64,000 nucleotides of DNA, taken from positions 372,001 through 436,000 of the forward strand of contig NW_015971549.1 in assembly GCF_000182565.1 (NCBI RefSeq). Direction: 5' to 3'. Origin of the DNA: Spizellomyces punctatus DAOM BR117 (Eukaryota > Chytridiomycota > Chytridiomycetes > Spizellomycetales > Spizellomycetaceae). This document shows, in pieces, positions 36,701-48,990 of the stretch. The notes beneath the pieces are model-generated. The model was not told the origin of the DNA, searched no databases, and saw only the letters and a program-made list of their open reading frames with translations. The first letter of the stretch is position 1. Every line of letters starts with the position of its first letter. The position numbers and the translations under genes were made by a program.

Positions 36701-36919
36701 CTCTCGAACATCTCCAGAGGTTGATGCTGGATCGGTCGCAAGATTTGCTCGACTTGCGCCTTGATTTCGCTGTGGACGGTCCCGACCTCGACCCCAACGG
36801 AGGGGGACGTCCTGTCGGCGATCCATCTGGTTACTGTAGGCTTGGAAGCCAGGAATCACTTGGGAAACTTGGTCTGCAACGAATGCGTAGATCTGCCGAC
36901 AAAATGTGAGAAATCCCAT
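30787..36919 (-). CDS. ADCY10: Soluble adenylyl cyclase (ADCY10 type): two cyclase domains + ATPase
   Basis: Makes cAMP from ATP; animal homologues are activated by bicarbonate and calcium and act in the cytosol and sperm flagella. The start at 36919 is MGFLTFCRQIYAFVADQVSQ. Cyclase domain C1 begins ETFAAVVMADVSGYSNLT, with the second metal Asp in LHGGDIVKFAGDAVIFYW joined across exons. C2 contains VDEKGAVILAFFGLPPLAHE and ends GDSINMAARLM, with the Asn..Arg pair. An AAA/STAND ATPase follows: AESGQGLSSFVEWTQMAAAR is a P-loop-like segment and SLVLVFHESQWMDALSWELL a Walker B region. A long TPR-like helical tail runs to the stop at 30787. The 3.5-kb last exon is uninterrupted; at least five introns lie in the 5' third. 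Confidence 0.9.
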
Positions 36920-37476
36920 GCGGTCTGTTAGGGATAGTCGTCTCGTGGTGAAGGAAGGGAGACGGGGAGAAAGATAGATGGACCCTCTTTTATTTCATGC
37001 ACTTGGCGGAGTTCCCGGGGATTTTTTTTATATAGAACGGATTCCATAATACAGATGGCAAGCTATAAAAACTGCCATGGGAGAGAGGGGAATGTGTCCA
37101 AGATACCCTTAGTGGGGACCAATCCCATAATGTTCCGATGTGCTTACTGCATACGACGAGCTGTTGAGCGCATTCGACAATAGCGTTTTGATCATAACTA
37201 TTTCATGGAGACCCTCATTCCTGACTGGCAAGTGTCTATAGAATATCTCGTATATAAAAATAGTAGCCAAGCATAATCTGACCCTGTCGCGGCCTATATT
37301 GTTCCATAATAGAGACATTGTGGTTGCATACCAAGGAAATAACAAGTTTCACGAGCCATCTTGGCAGCGCTAAGGTCATCAGTGACATAAAAAGACTTGT
37401 CGGACAGCCGGTCCCTTGTTCATAGCATCTTCGTCCGTGCCGTTCCTACACTCGATCACAGATACCACTATTCCTA
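36920..37476. other. Divergent promoter region
   Basis: Separates the cyclase (minus) from the FERM gene (plus). TATA-like A/T stretches occur near 37030 (ATATAGAA) and 37250 (TATAAAAA). No ORF is recognised. Confidence 0.5.
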
Positions 37477-40383
37477 ATGAAGCTGTTTAATAAGAACAAG
37501 GATAGGTTAGAACGACAAAACTCCAATCCGCTCTTAGCAGAGCAGGCACTGCAACGTAAGAATCCTGCTAAGAAAATAATTGAGCGGGGGCCGGAAGCTG
37601 CTCGTGAAGCGCATTGGCAGCCACCCCTTCAACGACACATAAAGCCTGATGATGGATCTGAATTTGTGACTATCCGAGTTCGCATCCTGAACGGTGATGC
37701 CGAACACGACTTCAACGCAAAGTTTCCAGCGGGGCAATTATTGGGTCAACGAGTCTGCAATATTATTGCCGATAGGGAGGGATTACCGCCAGAGGCCCGC
37801 AAAATGTTTGCTTTGTGGGTCGTTGGAAAGGATCTTGGTAAGTTTTGCGCAAATTCGCTGGAGGTACTTGCAGACATCTCAAAATAACTCTACTATATGT
37901 CTTCGTGTTCCAGAGCTTCAAGTTCAGCCCGATTTGGACATATTTTCCTTAATGAACAAGTGGAATACATTGTAATGATCTCCATCAACCTTGAGTTTCG
38001 AAAAGAATACTGACGTCGAATAACCTAACTTTAGAGTGTTGGATTTCACACATTACCCCGAAGCCATCGATCCCACGCATGCAATCAACCGACATTGGTT
38101 CGTTTACCGTCGAGAAGCGACAGTTACCAAAAGCTTTGAGCGCAGATTTACCGACGATCCAACTGTCCGATTGCTTTATGGCGAGGTGCGATTTTTGAGG
38201 AAGCTGGCTTGCCAAGCAAGTTTCCGAGCTGAATTGCAATTCCTCTAATCACAGGCCAAGCGCAACGTGATGACCGGCCGATATGTGTGCCCTTTAGAAG
38301 ATGCAGTCTCACTAGGTGGAATTATGTTAGCCCTTGCAACGGGACCTTACGATCGCTTGCGGCATCCGGACGGATATATTCTGTACGTATGCAACGTCTC
38401 CCGGCACAGGCATCTCACTTCCTCACTGAGTTTCGAATGTTTGCGTAACATTAGGAAAAACGATTATTGGAAAACCTTGATCCCAATGCGCTTACACGGA
38501 GAACTGAAGCCTCAGGAATGGGAAGATTGCCTGCGGAATGAGCACGGCAAGCATAAAGGACGACCAGTCGAGGCTCTTCGTATGATGTACGGATAGAAAT
38601 GATTGAGTAATGACTGGGCTGTCATTCATCTTATTCTTTTCCGCCCTGCTTTTAGGTATTTAGAGTTCGTCAGGGAATTTGCCTGTTATGGATGCTCCTT
38701 CTTCCCTTGCTGCAAGCTCCGACCTCCTGCCGGGTTTTTCGAGTTCCGCTTGCAAAGGTGGATGGTAGGGATCAGCACAGATGGTCTTGTGGTTTTGGAT
38801 CAGGACAAGAATGTAAGTACGTCTGTCACTTGTATCTTCAGTGCACCCATATCCAACTGTTCATGTATTATTAGGGGTATGCATTTGCAGAACAATGGGA
38901 GAATCTGACAGTTAAGAGGTCAACTGATCGGATCATCCTCCGATGGAAAGATAAGGAAACCGAGAAACCCAAAAAGTTGAAGCTCTTCACCCCACAAGCA
39001 CAGATGATCCAAAATTTGGCATTGCGTGCCAAGTACGTAGCATTGAAAACACAGCACGAGGCAGAAGAAAACGCTCGGAGCCCACTCGTTCCTGCTACGC
39101 CCGTGTCCGCTAGCAGTAGTTCAAACTCTACAGTTCAAACTCGCCGTGCATCGATACAAGCCAGTTCATTGGGCTCTGGCTCTGGGATCCAAGTGCGCGG
39201 ATTTACGTATGGTGATCCATCTGCCTCGGGATCCACCTCGCAAGGAATGCCACGGGGTGCATCGAACAGAGATATGAAGGGATGGGATATGCCACCTGTG
39301 TACGAGGATGCACTTAGGCGAAGCCAGCTTGATCTTGGTCCAGATATGACAAATGACCCGGGTAAATCTTATGTGTACGGAGCGCAGAAGCAACAGCCAG
39401 CAAGTTTTGAGGCCGCTCGGGTACGGCCTCCCTCACTCATTGTATCCAATGGTGAAGGGAGCAGCTATTCAACTGCCGCTGCTCATTTACCCCCTCGAAT
39501 GGAACAGTATGCGCACTTGATTGATGGAACTGGGCCAACAAGCGAGCTGGATGCGGTTGATGCGATGTTGGTGTCCGCCGTTGCAGATCTTGACAATTAT
39601 GCACCATCGGCCCCTCCATCCGCTCCGCCTATGGATGTTCTGAGTCCTCATGCGTACGCACAAACCCCTAATCCTGCTGGTATCCGCCAGTCAGTATCAA
39701 CAGGCAACGAAAGACCTGCGCTCTCATCATTTAGTCGATCCCCTTCTTCAAATGCAACACAACCGCTCAACACATTTGCTAATAGCCGCCGCCCATCGAT
39801 GATGGCTTTTACGGCCATGCAGGGACAAGCGGAAGATGCGTCTCGGGCACCCCAAAAGCAAGCTTTAGGAGCCTTCGCAAACGCCCGTAAACCGTCCATC
39901 ACCGCATTGTCCGCCTTCTCCCCGCCAGGGGCTGACAACGCCTTGGCTGATTCCTCGAGGTTGCAAGAATCTCCGCTTCAGCAACCGTCCCACCTTGGAC
40001 CGGCCGTACCCTCCAACCGCGGGCCGATCAGCCGTCGTGCGTCCATGCGTCAATCATCTTTTAGCGATGCCGCACATGCTATTCCTGAGACCTCAGTGTA
40101 CACATCTTCCTATGTCGCCGTCTCCCATACCCCCGACGTATTCACAGCCGTCGAAAATTCCGGCAGCCGACCATCTTCATTCCAAGCAGGGACATTCGGT
40201 CAGGCGCAAAGTAATATAAGTCGGGATACCTCCTTTAACTACCAGAAACCATCCATCACCCCATCTAGGTCGAGGAGTTCTAGTATTGTGAGCGCCATCG
40301 CAGGGGCTTTCAAAGACACTGGCGTCAGGAGAGGGGCGGACGCAGGACCTGATTTTGCAGCAGCTTTAAATCATTACCTATGA
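37477..40383 (+). CDS. FERM-domain protein, KRIT1/FRMD8-like
   Basis: Membrane-linked scaffold. The basic start MKLFNKNKDRLERQNSN leads to a ubiquitin-like F1 lobe (SEFVTIRVRILNGDAEHDFN, LFALWVVGKDL-like, joined to ELQVQPDLDIFSLMNKW). F2 contains HWFVYRREATVTKSFERRF and CPLEDAVSLGGIMLALATG. F3 contains VREFACYGCSFFPCCKLRP and RLQRWMVGISTDGLVVLDQD, then RIILRWKDKETEKPKKLKLF. About six introns of 50-70 nt split the FERM part. The last exon, from about 38877 to 40383, adds a disordered Ser/Pro/Gln-rich tail of about 430 residues. The domain order fits KRIT1/FRMD8-like FERM proteins better than ERM or talin, but orthology is inference. It is divergent from the cyclase. Confidence 0.78.
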
Positions 40384-40611
40384 GAACGGCAAGGCACACA
40401 CATATTGCTCCCACTATTGTGGTGATGATTCCGTATATTAGCTATTTCCAGGCTCATCTTGCCTGATCATAATGAACGCAATGCGCTGTGTGTAAATACA
40501 AAAGACTTATGCAAGGTTCTCTACATCAAATACAAATGAGTTGTAGACGGCCCATCCTAACCACCCAAACTATGCAAGGGTCTCGTTCGCTTCTATAAAC
40601 AGTGTCCGCCG

Positions 40612-43600
40612 TCACTCACTGAGCCGCCTTTCCTTCCCCGCCCAAAAAATCTTCTCCATGGTGTCGATCCGTGCCTTATCAACCGCCCCAGTCTTCCCGC
40701 CTAGCACTGCTCTCCAATTCCGTGTTTCCCCGCCCTCGTGCTCAACCCTCCGATGTTCACCTCGAGTCCACGTTGCACTACCCTCCGCATCCATACTGGT
40801 GTCAGAATCCACAGCGGCCTTCCAGCTTATTCGAGTTTCTCTGTTTCGTACACCAAACGGATCATATGTTTTCGAACTTCGCGCCGACGCGGGTAGTCGT
40901 GGCGGCTTTTGTGCTGCTTCCTCCAAAGCTGATGCCACAATTGTCCGACCGCGCGATACCGATGATGACGCTTTTGAGACTCCAACAGCTGCTGCAGCTG
41001 CCGCCATGCGGCGGTATGCAAGAATACTGTAGATGTCATCGTCGTCTGTTTCATTATTATCTTCATCGGGTACCATATCAATATTCTCCTTTTCTTCATC
41101 CCTCCCAAGACTTGCCCGTTGGTGAACCCGCAGATCCGGTGGAAGCAAAGACGGCGACTGGTATTCATCCGCGGCATCGTCTTTCTTCGGCAGACGGACC
41201 TTGATGTCCTCATGGTCATTCTCAGACACTGTTGATGTCACAATGCTATTCGCTAGCTGCTCGTCGACAGCGATAGTCTCATCATACTTCCCGTCCTCTG
41301 CATTGACGTCCGCCTCGGCGGTATCGAGCATATCAAAGTCATCCTCATAATCATCCTGACTGGCTGCAGCTTCTACTGCGTCCAGCCGCTTTGCTAATGT
41401 GGTCCAGGCCAGCGTTGTGACCTGCGAATCTGGCACCTGCTACAAAATGGAAGGAGGATGAAATTTCGAACCAATTCTTAGACTAGCAGATTCACTCTAG
41501 GCAATTACCTCATAGCCAATATCTGCTATCGTTGTACCTCCATCACTTGGCAGCACTTTAGTAGTGTCACCGACTGCAGAAGCCTCAACAGATCCAGAGC
41601 ATGCGTCGTTTGCCTGATTGCCCTCTACAGTCTGCTGTGAGACATGCACAGACTTATTAGGCTCAGATTCGTCCTGTTCATGAACGCTTTTCTCTTGAGC
41701 AATGTCAGCTTCTTCCAGCATCACTGGCTGCTGGTTCGTTATATCCCTACGGCTGCTAGTCTCTTCTTGCACCAGTTGTGCCTTTTCGGGCGAATGAATG
41801 TGGCTCTGCGCAATGACTTCAATTGGCCTGGATACTTCCTTGGAAGGTGTAGTCAAATAGGTCAATCGGAATTCCTCTTTCTCTTCGAGTCGGAAAGAAG
41901 CGGTATCGCTGAATGGGACGTCAGTGGCCAGGGCTTGCGCTTTCGATGGATCCGGACCTCGACATGCAGTCGAGGAATTGCCTGATTGGTACCCTGACTT
42001 TGCGGATGCTGGATGGGTGGGTGTTTCATTGCGTTCAAATCTTGGGTGTGCCTTCCAACTTGGGCTTGCAGTACTTCCCTCATCTGCAGGCAAGCTTCGA
42101 TCCGGCTCGAAATCTGCTACCTCTCTTTCAACGTCGTTCTGTTGTATCATTTCCGTCAAGTCAGTGCCACCGGTCTTCTCTTTCAGCTTTTGGTTAAGCT
42201 CCTCCAATTCTTCCATGGTCTTTTGTAAACTGCTTCGTAAGTTCCCTTCACTTCTTTCCTCAGACGCATTCCTGCTTTTACTGGGTGACATCTTGGCGCG
42301 ATCATTGCCTTGGGCTCCCTCCGCAACATCAACGGCCCGCACTTCGACTTGTCTATGCTCCCACTTATGCCCTGTCCAGACCCAGGTATCAACGCTCTGC
42401 GGGTTGGTCACAGCCGTCGAGTCAAGTGAAGAGGAGCATAGTCCAGCATACGCACCAATGCTTTCGCCTGTTGGGATTTGCCGAACAGAAGTGGCGATAC
42501 CAGCTGGCGTAACGTCATCTACTGCTTTACCACATGCAGCCTCTAGAGGCCTTCGACCAGTAGCCTTGATGCTCCTCGAGGAATGTCTCTTCTCCTGATA
42601 CCCCGTGAGCTCTCTAAGCACGGCTCCTACATTTTCCAGTGGGTGTACCTTGATCAATAACTGCCCTTTCGACACTCCTCTTCCGTCCAAGATATGATAC
42701 CATCCATTGATCTCCTTCAATCCTCCAAAGAGACTCCCCAGGTCAACGCGTGCTGTACCAAGTAGCTCAGATCGCGTCTCATCGTTAATCTCTGGCTTAT
42801 CTCGCCCAGCATGTTGGCGACTAACATTGACATTGGGTGCATGCCATACTTTGAAAATGATAGCTTTCTCATATTTCAGCATTTTGAGAGCCTTTTCAGA
42901 GCGCTCTTGGGACACTGAAACTGTGACGTTCCAAGTTGGAGACCTCTGGGCAGTGGCAACATGGGTCCGCAGTGTTTGACCAGATAAGTCTTCCTGCTTG
43001 TCGCTTCCTGACCAGTCGAAGGTCACATAGGCATTTGGTAAGACGGTTTGTTTCTCGTTTTGGGAAACAAAAGGCGAGGCGAGATATTCAGCAAAGGGAT
43101 CAGCCATCAGTGGCAAGTGAAGAGCTCGTTCCACGGTGATCTCAACAGGAATTCCTGGTGATTGATGTTGCGCGCCACCCGGAGACAATTGGCCTCGTGC
43201 TCCTAGATCTGTCATGCGGCCTGGAGGGGAGCGACCGATTCCTTGGCTGGATGGAAGTTGTGCAGAAGACCTCGAGATGGGTGGTGGATCCCGGACTTTG
43301 GATGGGGACACTGGTGACATTGAAATTCGCACGGTGACCGAGGCGCCCATGAGATCCGGACTTTTCGGATTGATCAATGGAAATGATCCTTCCACCAGCC
43401 ACTCGGCTTCGCTTTTCGTGCGTGTCATCTGTCGCCCTCGCCTCCGCTGAGAGTGGCGAGCCTTGCTCACCAGATCGTGCAGGTCAATGTAGGCAGTCCC
43501 GATCAACGTGTCGCCTTCGCCTTCTTCCCCCCTTTGCCTAACTTCCATGTTCAATTCTCGTTCCCGGAACCATCGGATAACCGCTTGCGTCATCTCGATG

Positions 43601-46600
43601 TCGACACTTTTGCTATATGACATCTCGACAGTTGTTAAGCGATCTGGATGAACAGGACTTTTACTGGGTACTGCGGGCGATTCCTCCTCCTCAATGCGCA
43701 GGCCTTGTTCATCTTCTGTAGGTACCGGATATTTCCATCGAACATAAAGTTGACGTCCCGCTTGCGTTTCGGTGAGGTTTCCCTTCTGCTGCAAGTAGTG
43801 TTTGACAACATCTAGGTGATTCAGATGCAATTGCAGCTTCGACACGCCAACCTTCAAACGGGACCACCATCCAAGACCACGCGTCGCATCCACCCCTTCT
43901 ACAACATGGCCGAACTCAAATCCTGTGCGAAACCGCATTGACAGCTTGATAGCCGCTTCGACCTTTCCTGGGTCACTTCTTTCAAACCTCACTGGTACCC
44001 AGGTCCCATCTATTCCATTAGGTCGACTGAGCAGAGCGCCGAGTGGCAGGCTGAAGGTTCCTAGCAAGAAATCTTCCCCATCCTCTTGATCCGTGACCTC
44101 CCCAGGGACGTGATGCCAAATCTCACCCCGAGCCTCCCCACCCTTTCTAATCCATCGGAGAAGATTTGTGTCAACTCCCCGGATGGTCAACGTAGCAGTG
44201 TGTTCATATTCCGGTGTAAACGTCTGGGCCACAATTGGTGAGATAATAATAGCATCACCGTCAAAACCTTCATCCTCATTTGAATTTTGGTTTGTGATTA
44301 CTTGTACACTCTCCGGAAATGGGTGAAAGCGCACGTATGAGTTGGGCCCGATTTCTTTTGCGAAATCCAGTGGAGTGTATTCCTGTATATATTTGCTACT
44401 TTGAGCAGCTATGAGTCGCCTGACAAGTGCCCGTAACCCACACGCCCGATGGATGCTGATCTCAATCTGGCACTCTGTCGGTATGTCATTCCGTGACACG
44501 TCCTCAGCAGTGATGGTAGGCGAATCTGGAGAATCAGTCTCTACAGTGACATGTCGTGGTCGCACCCTGGCAGCGTCTCTTCTCCTCGACCGCCGACTAT
44601 CTTGTCCACGACCCGCTTGCCGTTTCCGAGCCATCTGTACTTCCGAGAGATCCTCGTCATCAGCGATTTCGGAAGCACGCGATACTTTTCGAACTCGTCT
44701 AATTTGATCCCAATTACCCAACGCCAGAAATGACCTGATCCAGCCTTTAGCAGTGCCGCTGAAGGGATCCGTTACCACGTACTCTGCTTCGGGTATCATG
44801 ACAGGCATGTCTTGCCCCGAAAATGATGCGCCTTGGTTTTGCTGCAAGGTGGCAGCCATTGTGCCAAGTAAATGATGAAATGGCAATCGCATCAAGCCTA
44901 ACAGCTTTGCTCCTCTATCCGTATGGTCAGCAAGTGCGTTACGTGCATTGAGCATCGATGAGGACTTTAGGCTGTCACCGTCAATCACCCATACCTCTAC
45001 GATTAGTGGCGTCTCTCGGTGCGAGTCAATAAACTCCTGCGTCACTGCCAGCGGTAGTGTGTATGAGAACGCAAAGTTGGGAGGGGAATTCAAGCGTCCG
45101 TTGGTGAGATCAAAAGGTGGACTGTATGAGATGGGAGGGGTCTCAATCGGAGGAGTGGTGGCAGAGAACAACCGAATCACGAGATAGAGAAGCGTGCTGT
45201 TGCCTTCGAAAGTTGGTAAAATGGATAGTGACCGGGCTGTAGATATATGAAGATGAAGATAATATGGCGTGACAGGTGGTAGCTGCGATTCACCATCATG
45301 AATCAAGCGCGGTTCAGAGTCTTGAACTGGCTCCATTTCATCATCCGGCTTCTCCGGATTTCGACCATGAAAAGCTGAGGTATAGGTTGGTCTCGCATCA
45401 GGTTTTGATAATGTGACCCGATCACTAGCCAATTGAACCTTCATAATCAGATATCCAATTAGATGACGATGATCTCGTTGGCTTGACCGACGTTTCCCGA
45501 TATTCGGTATCATAGGCTTGCGTTTGCCTCCAACACCACCTGTTTCACTTGACCATACAGGTATTCTTCCGCTCCACGTAAAATTGGTAGCGTTCAGTAC
45601 ATCATCACACTTGAGAATACCAGCAGCCGTCCAAAGTTTCTGATGTGGCACTGTCCCGTTCCGACTCGCAGGTGCAAAGAATGATTTTCTCTCCGCTACA
45701 ACCTGGACCTCGATGTCCTGCATATTCCACAATTCAACTGTGGTGGAATTGAAGGTATATGGAAAACGTTCCTGATGATCAAATTCCAGGACATACATAG
45801 GCGGATCATCTGACTCAACCAAGGACCGTCGACTTGCATTGCGAGATACAGTTAGACGCGGAACAGTTTTACTGGAAGCCTTTACGGTTGTATCAGTGCC
45901 CGTTCCCGGAAGCCGGTACTCAACAAAATATGTAGCTGATGCATGCGGCAATACGTCAGGCACCAATTCTAGGCCTCGAATTGTGATCTCCACATAATCG
46001 ACACGTCCAAGCGATGTCAGCTTATTCACCGACAGATCGTTCTGGACATGGTTGCCGCCGCCCATTGGTACTGCAGATTTTCTCGACTGGTTCTTCCAAT
46101 TCCTATCAAATAAAGCCCTTCGTTTGCGCTCATCGTCACTCATATCAGAGACTTCATCCTCTGAATCGCTGCTAAACCTCTCCTCCGTCCGGGTCCTCGT
46201 ATCCAGATTACCGTCGTGCACATGTTCACTAGACGATTCTCGTGCCCTTCGTTCAATGAAACTCTTCCCACTGGCTGAGTTGAGGGCTTCAATAATGAGA
46301 TCGTCATCAAAAAGATCGGATTCAGACTCTTCGATGCCAATACTGTGTGAAAGCAGACCGTCATCGTCCGCCAACAGGCCGGCCACTTCGGCTGATATAG
46401 TATCTAGGTTATCAGCGTCATCTAATTCATCTCCTAGCGCCCGGAGAACATCCGCTTCATTTGCATTTGGAGATTTAGGTATATTTGTTGGATCAACCAT
46501 ATTTAACGGGGTTTCAGGGTTGCCACCAGTGGATGTTTGTGGTTCAATAACCTCTTTCTCATGTATAGGAATGCTGCGCGATGACGTTAAGCTACGTCCT

Positions 46601-47604
46601 TCGCTCTGGCCAGGTGGTCGAATCTCTCTTTTCGCATCCATACCTTTCACCTCTCCGCTATCGTCTCTTGGCGACACCACCCGTAATGTTTCGATATTAA
46701 CCGAAGCCCGATGCGAGTCATCAATAACCTCTGCTTCTGCTTCATCAAGGTGTTTTAACAATAATGGTGGTTCGGGTAGAACTGATGATCCAGTCGTCTC
46801 AGTGCTTCGCGACAAAAAGGTATTTTCAGGATGATTCCGATCCGTTGGTGGGCCCGGTGGTTCACGTGGTTGGTGCTGAAGCAGCGAGCTGTCGTCCTGC
46901 TCGTTTCCCAGGTCAAAGATTCCGTGTGGAGCCTGGGTATAATGGCGATTCAGTTTTACTTGCCCACTGCCGTCATAGTTGGGTAGCGCCGTTTCAAGCA
47001 TCATCGCCAGATGCAACTCGCCCAGTTTACGTGGCTGCCCTTTGTCTGTGAAGAAATCGCTGTTACTTGGACTCTTCTCCACCACGGGAAAGAATCCGTT
47101 GATAGGTCTGGAGGGTTCATCAACTAAAATGGAAAGATCGTGGACTTTGACTTCAGCGGCCACCCTATCATGAACAATCACCAGTAACAGCAGCGACCCC
47201 ATATCCCGAAAGTAAGCACGTAACTGCCGCTTGGAACATCGGACGGGATAATGTACAGTATTTCGTCCCGGAGAGGATGTGGTCGTGACCGGACTTGACC
47301 ACGTCTTTGCTCTTATTGGAGGGACCGGAATTGAGGAAGATGGCTTGGAAGGAGACATGCGCGTGCGACCTCCAACGCTTTGCGGAGAAAATATTGTACC
47401 AGGTCCGTCCTCGCCCCACCAATGTAATCGAACTCGCGGCAAGGAAGCAGTGCTGCTTCGCTCTGGTGAGGGTGGGTTGGTCCATACGAGCTTGGAGACT
47501 GTAACGGACAGAAAATAGCGGACAGGACCGACCACTTTGGGAGGAAGTGACAGGGGCGGTGGTGGAGGAGGAAGGTTTGAAGTGGCTGCAGCTAAAATGG
47601 GCAT
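40612..47604 (-). CDS. C2CD3: C2CD3-like centriole distal-end protein
   Basis: Multi-C2-domain protein that builds centriole distal appendages and allows ciliogenesis. Two exons, 47604-41509 (2,032 codons without interruption) and 41439-40612, join across a 69-nt intron (donor GTAATT, acceptor TGTAG) to about 2,307 residues, near the human length (about 2,350). The N-terminal C2CD3 domain shows VRLHWWGEDGPGTIF, YPVRCSKRQLRAYFRDMGSL and PINGFFPVV. Later C2-like blocks include YVEITIRGLELVPDVLPHAS, TPYYLHLHISTARSLSILPT, CQIEISIHRACGLRALVRRL and PVEITVERALHLPLMADPFA, each followed by beta-rich sequence. A coiled coil (KTMEELEELNQKLKEKT) and an acidic tail end the protein. It lies head to head with TMEM107. 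Confidence 0.88.
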
Positions 47605-48257
47605 GGAGGATAGTGATGTGCCCTAATAAAATAACCGATCAACACAAGGGCATCCGTCGGTCTTTACACAGATAACCTATCGGGTGGCAGTGCTTTCACC
47701 CATACTTCTTTCGTGAACATCATCATACCTATGCAATTCAGTGGTTATGTGGTTCACTTGTAAACATGCGCTGCTCATTCATAAAGAATCCGCGTTCCAG
47801 AGCAAGATGGTGAGCGATGCACGACATCAGCACGCCCAATAGTATCAGTGGCTGTTGCTTGCGATATTTGCGCGTTGCTGCGGTGGCAGACGCATGTCAG
47901 GAGCAGGAAACGCTCCTTTGTAGGCAAGTCAAAGCACGCGAGAGTGCCAGTTCGGAGTGGTGCATGTCCGGTAGCTTCGAACGCACGTAAGCACCCAAAA
48001 CGCGACATGGCGACGGAACGACGGCGGTCACGAGAAGTGCTGAGTAAGCAGCTGGATTTTGGACGAGATTGAGGGAAAACCGCCTGTCCGTCAAAGCTCT
48101 TTGATGTAAGACCTTACGGTAGACTTTGGACCTAGTAGGCAGCGTATTGCAGGTATTCAGAGGAGTAGAAGGACGTTGATCATCGTTACGCGACATTCTC
48201 AAAGTCGGCGCGTACTTTGCATTTGGACTTGTCTACCTCAGAAAGTCAACTTGAGAC
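47605..48257. promoter_or_regulatory. Shared upstream region of C2CD3 and TMEM107
   Basis: 653 bases between two divergently transcribed ciliary genes. No convincing ORF; several overlapping short ORFs are compositional. I looked for RFX X-box sites (GTTRCC..RGYAAC) and found only half-site-like GTTGC repeats near 47853 and 47875. Confidence 0.4.
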
Positions 48258-48902
48258 ATGACCCACACAACCGCCGACGCACTTCTTCCAGCCCGATTTC
48301 TGACAACAATTGCCCACTTTATCACGACGCTCATGGTGTTCTTTACAAAGGTACAAAGCTAATGCCTGTATGGTTGGTGGGTTTTAATGAATATTCGCCA
48401 GGATATATATGTTCGTGCCGCGTTGCCAATTGGAGACTCCAGCCAATACGCGAGTTACGATAACTCGTAAGTAACAATTAAATTGGTGAGCGTGAATGAC
48501 TCCATCTCATGGAATTACCAGTTTAACTGCAGCACTGGCTTTATCCTGGGTATGCTTTGCGATCGAGCTTTTTGGTTTGTTTTCGGGAATGACAACGTTC
48601 AATCAAGGGGCCGGGACCTTGTGTAAGGAAACTAAAGTATGCAATTTGACAGGGATTTTCTAATAAATCTTCATAGATCTATGGGCGCACACAGCCGGAA
48701 TCATCGCTCTCATTTTTTTTGTCCTTGAAGGTTGGCATTACATGATATATTGGTACATTTTCACATTTTGCAGGTACAGTTGGCTGTCGTTGGCGCGAAC
48801 AGCAAAGATGATACTCAATATACAATTTTCAGTGCACTGCCTGCATTGATAGAAACCGGTCTGCTTTTGCTAGTAACACTACTTCGAGTCAATCAATACT
48901 AG
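48258..48902 (+). CDS. TMEM107: TMEM107, ciliary transition-zone tetraspan protein
   Basis: Small membrane protein of the MKS module at the transition zone. Five exons, 48258-48350, 48402-48466, 48522-48622, 48677-48773 and 48833-48902, join in frame to 141 residues (human TMEM107 is about 140). All introns are 51-59 nt with good GT..AG ends. Diagnostic pieces: LLPARFLTTIAHFITTLMVF; KDIYVRAALPIGDSSQY; LSWVCFAIELFGLFSGMTTF with FNQG; AHTAGIIALIFFVLEGWHYM; YWYIFTFCSALPALIE. Four membrane helices are evident. No exon is long enough to stand out as an ORF, so simple ORF calling misses this gene. Confidence 0.92.
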
Positions 48903-48990
48903 GAAACGAACGAAACCAGAATGTCATTGATAATATACATAGCGTGTGTAGACAAAGCCAAACCCCTCGCTACAGGAAAGTGTCGTGGAA

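Noticed and set aside
47840-47890. RFX X-box in the C2CD3/TMEM107 intergenic region
   Set aside because: Only GTTGC half-sites are visible; no inverted pair with proper spacing.
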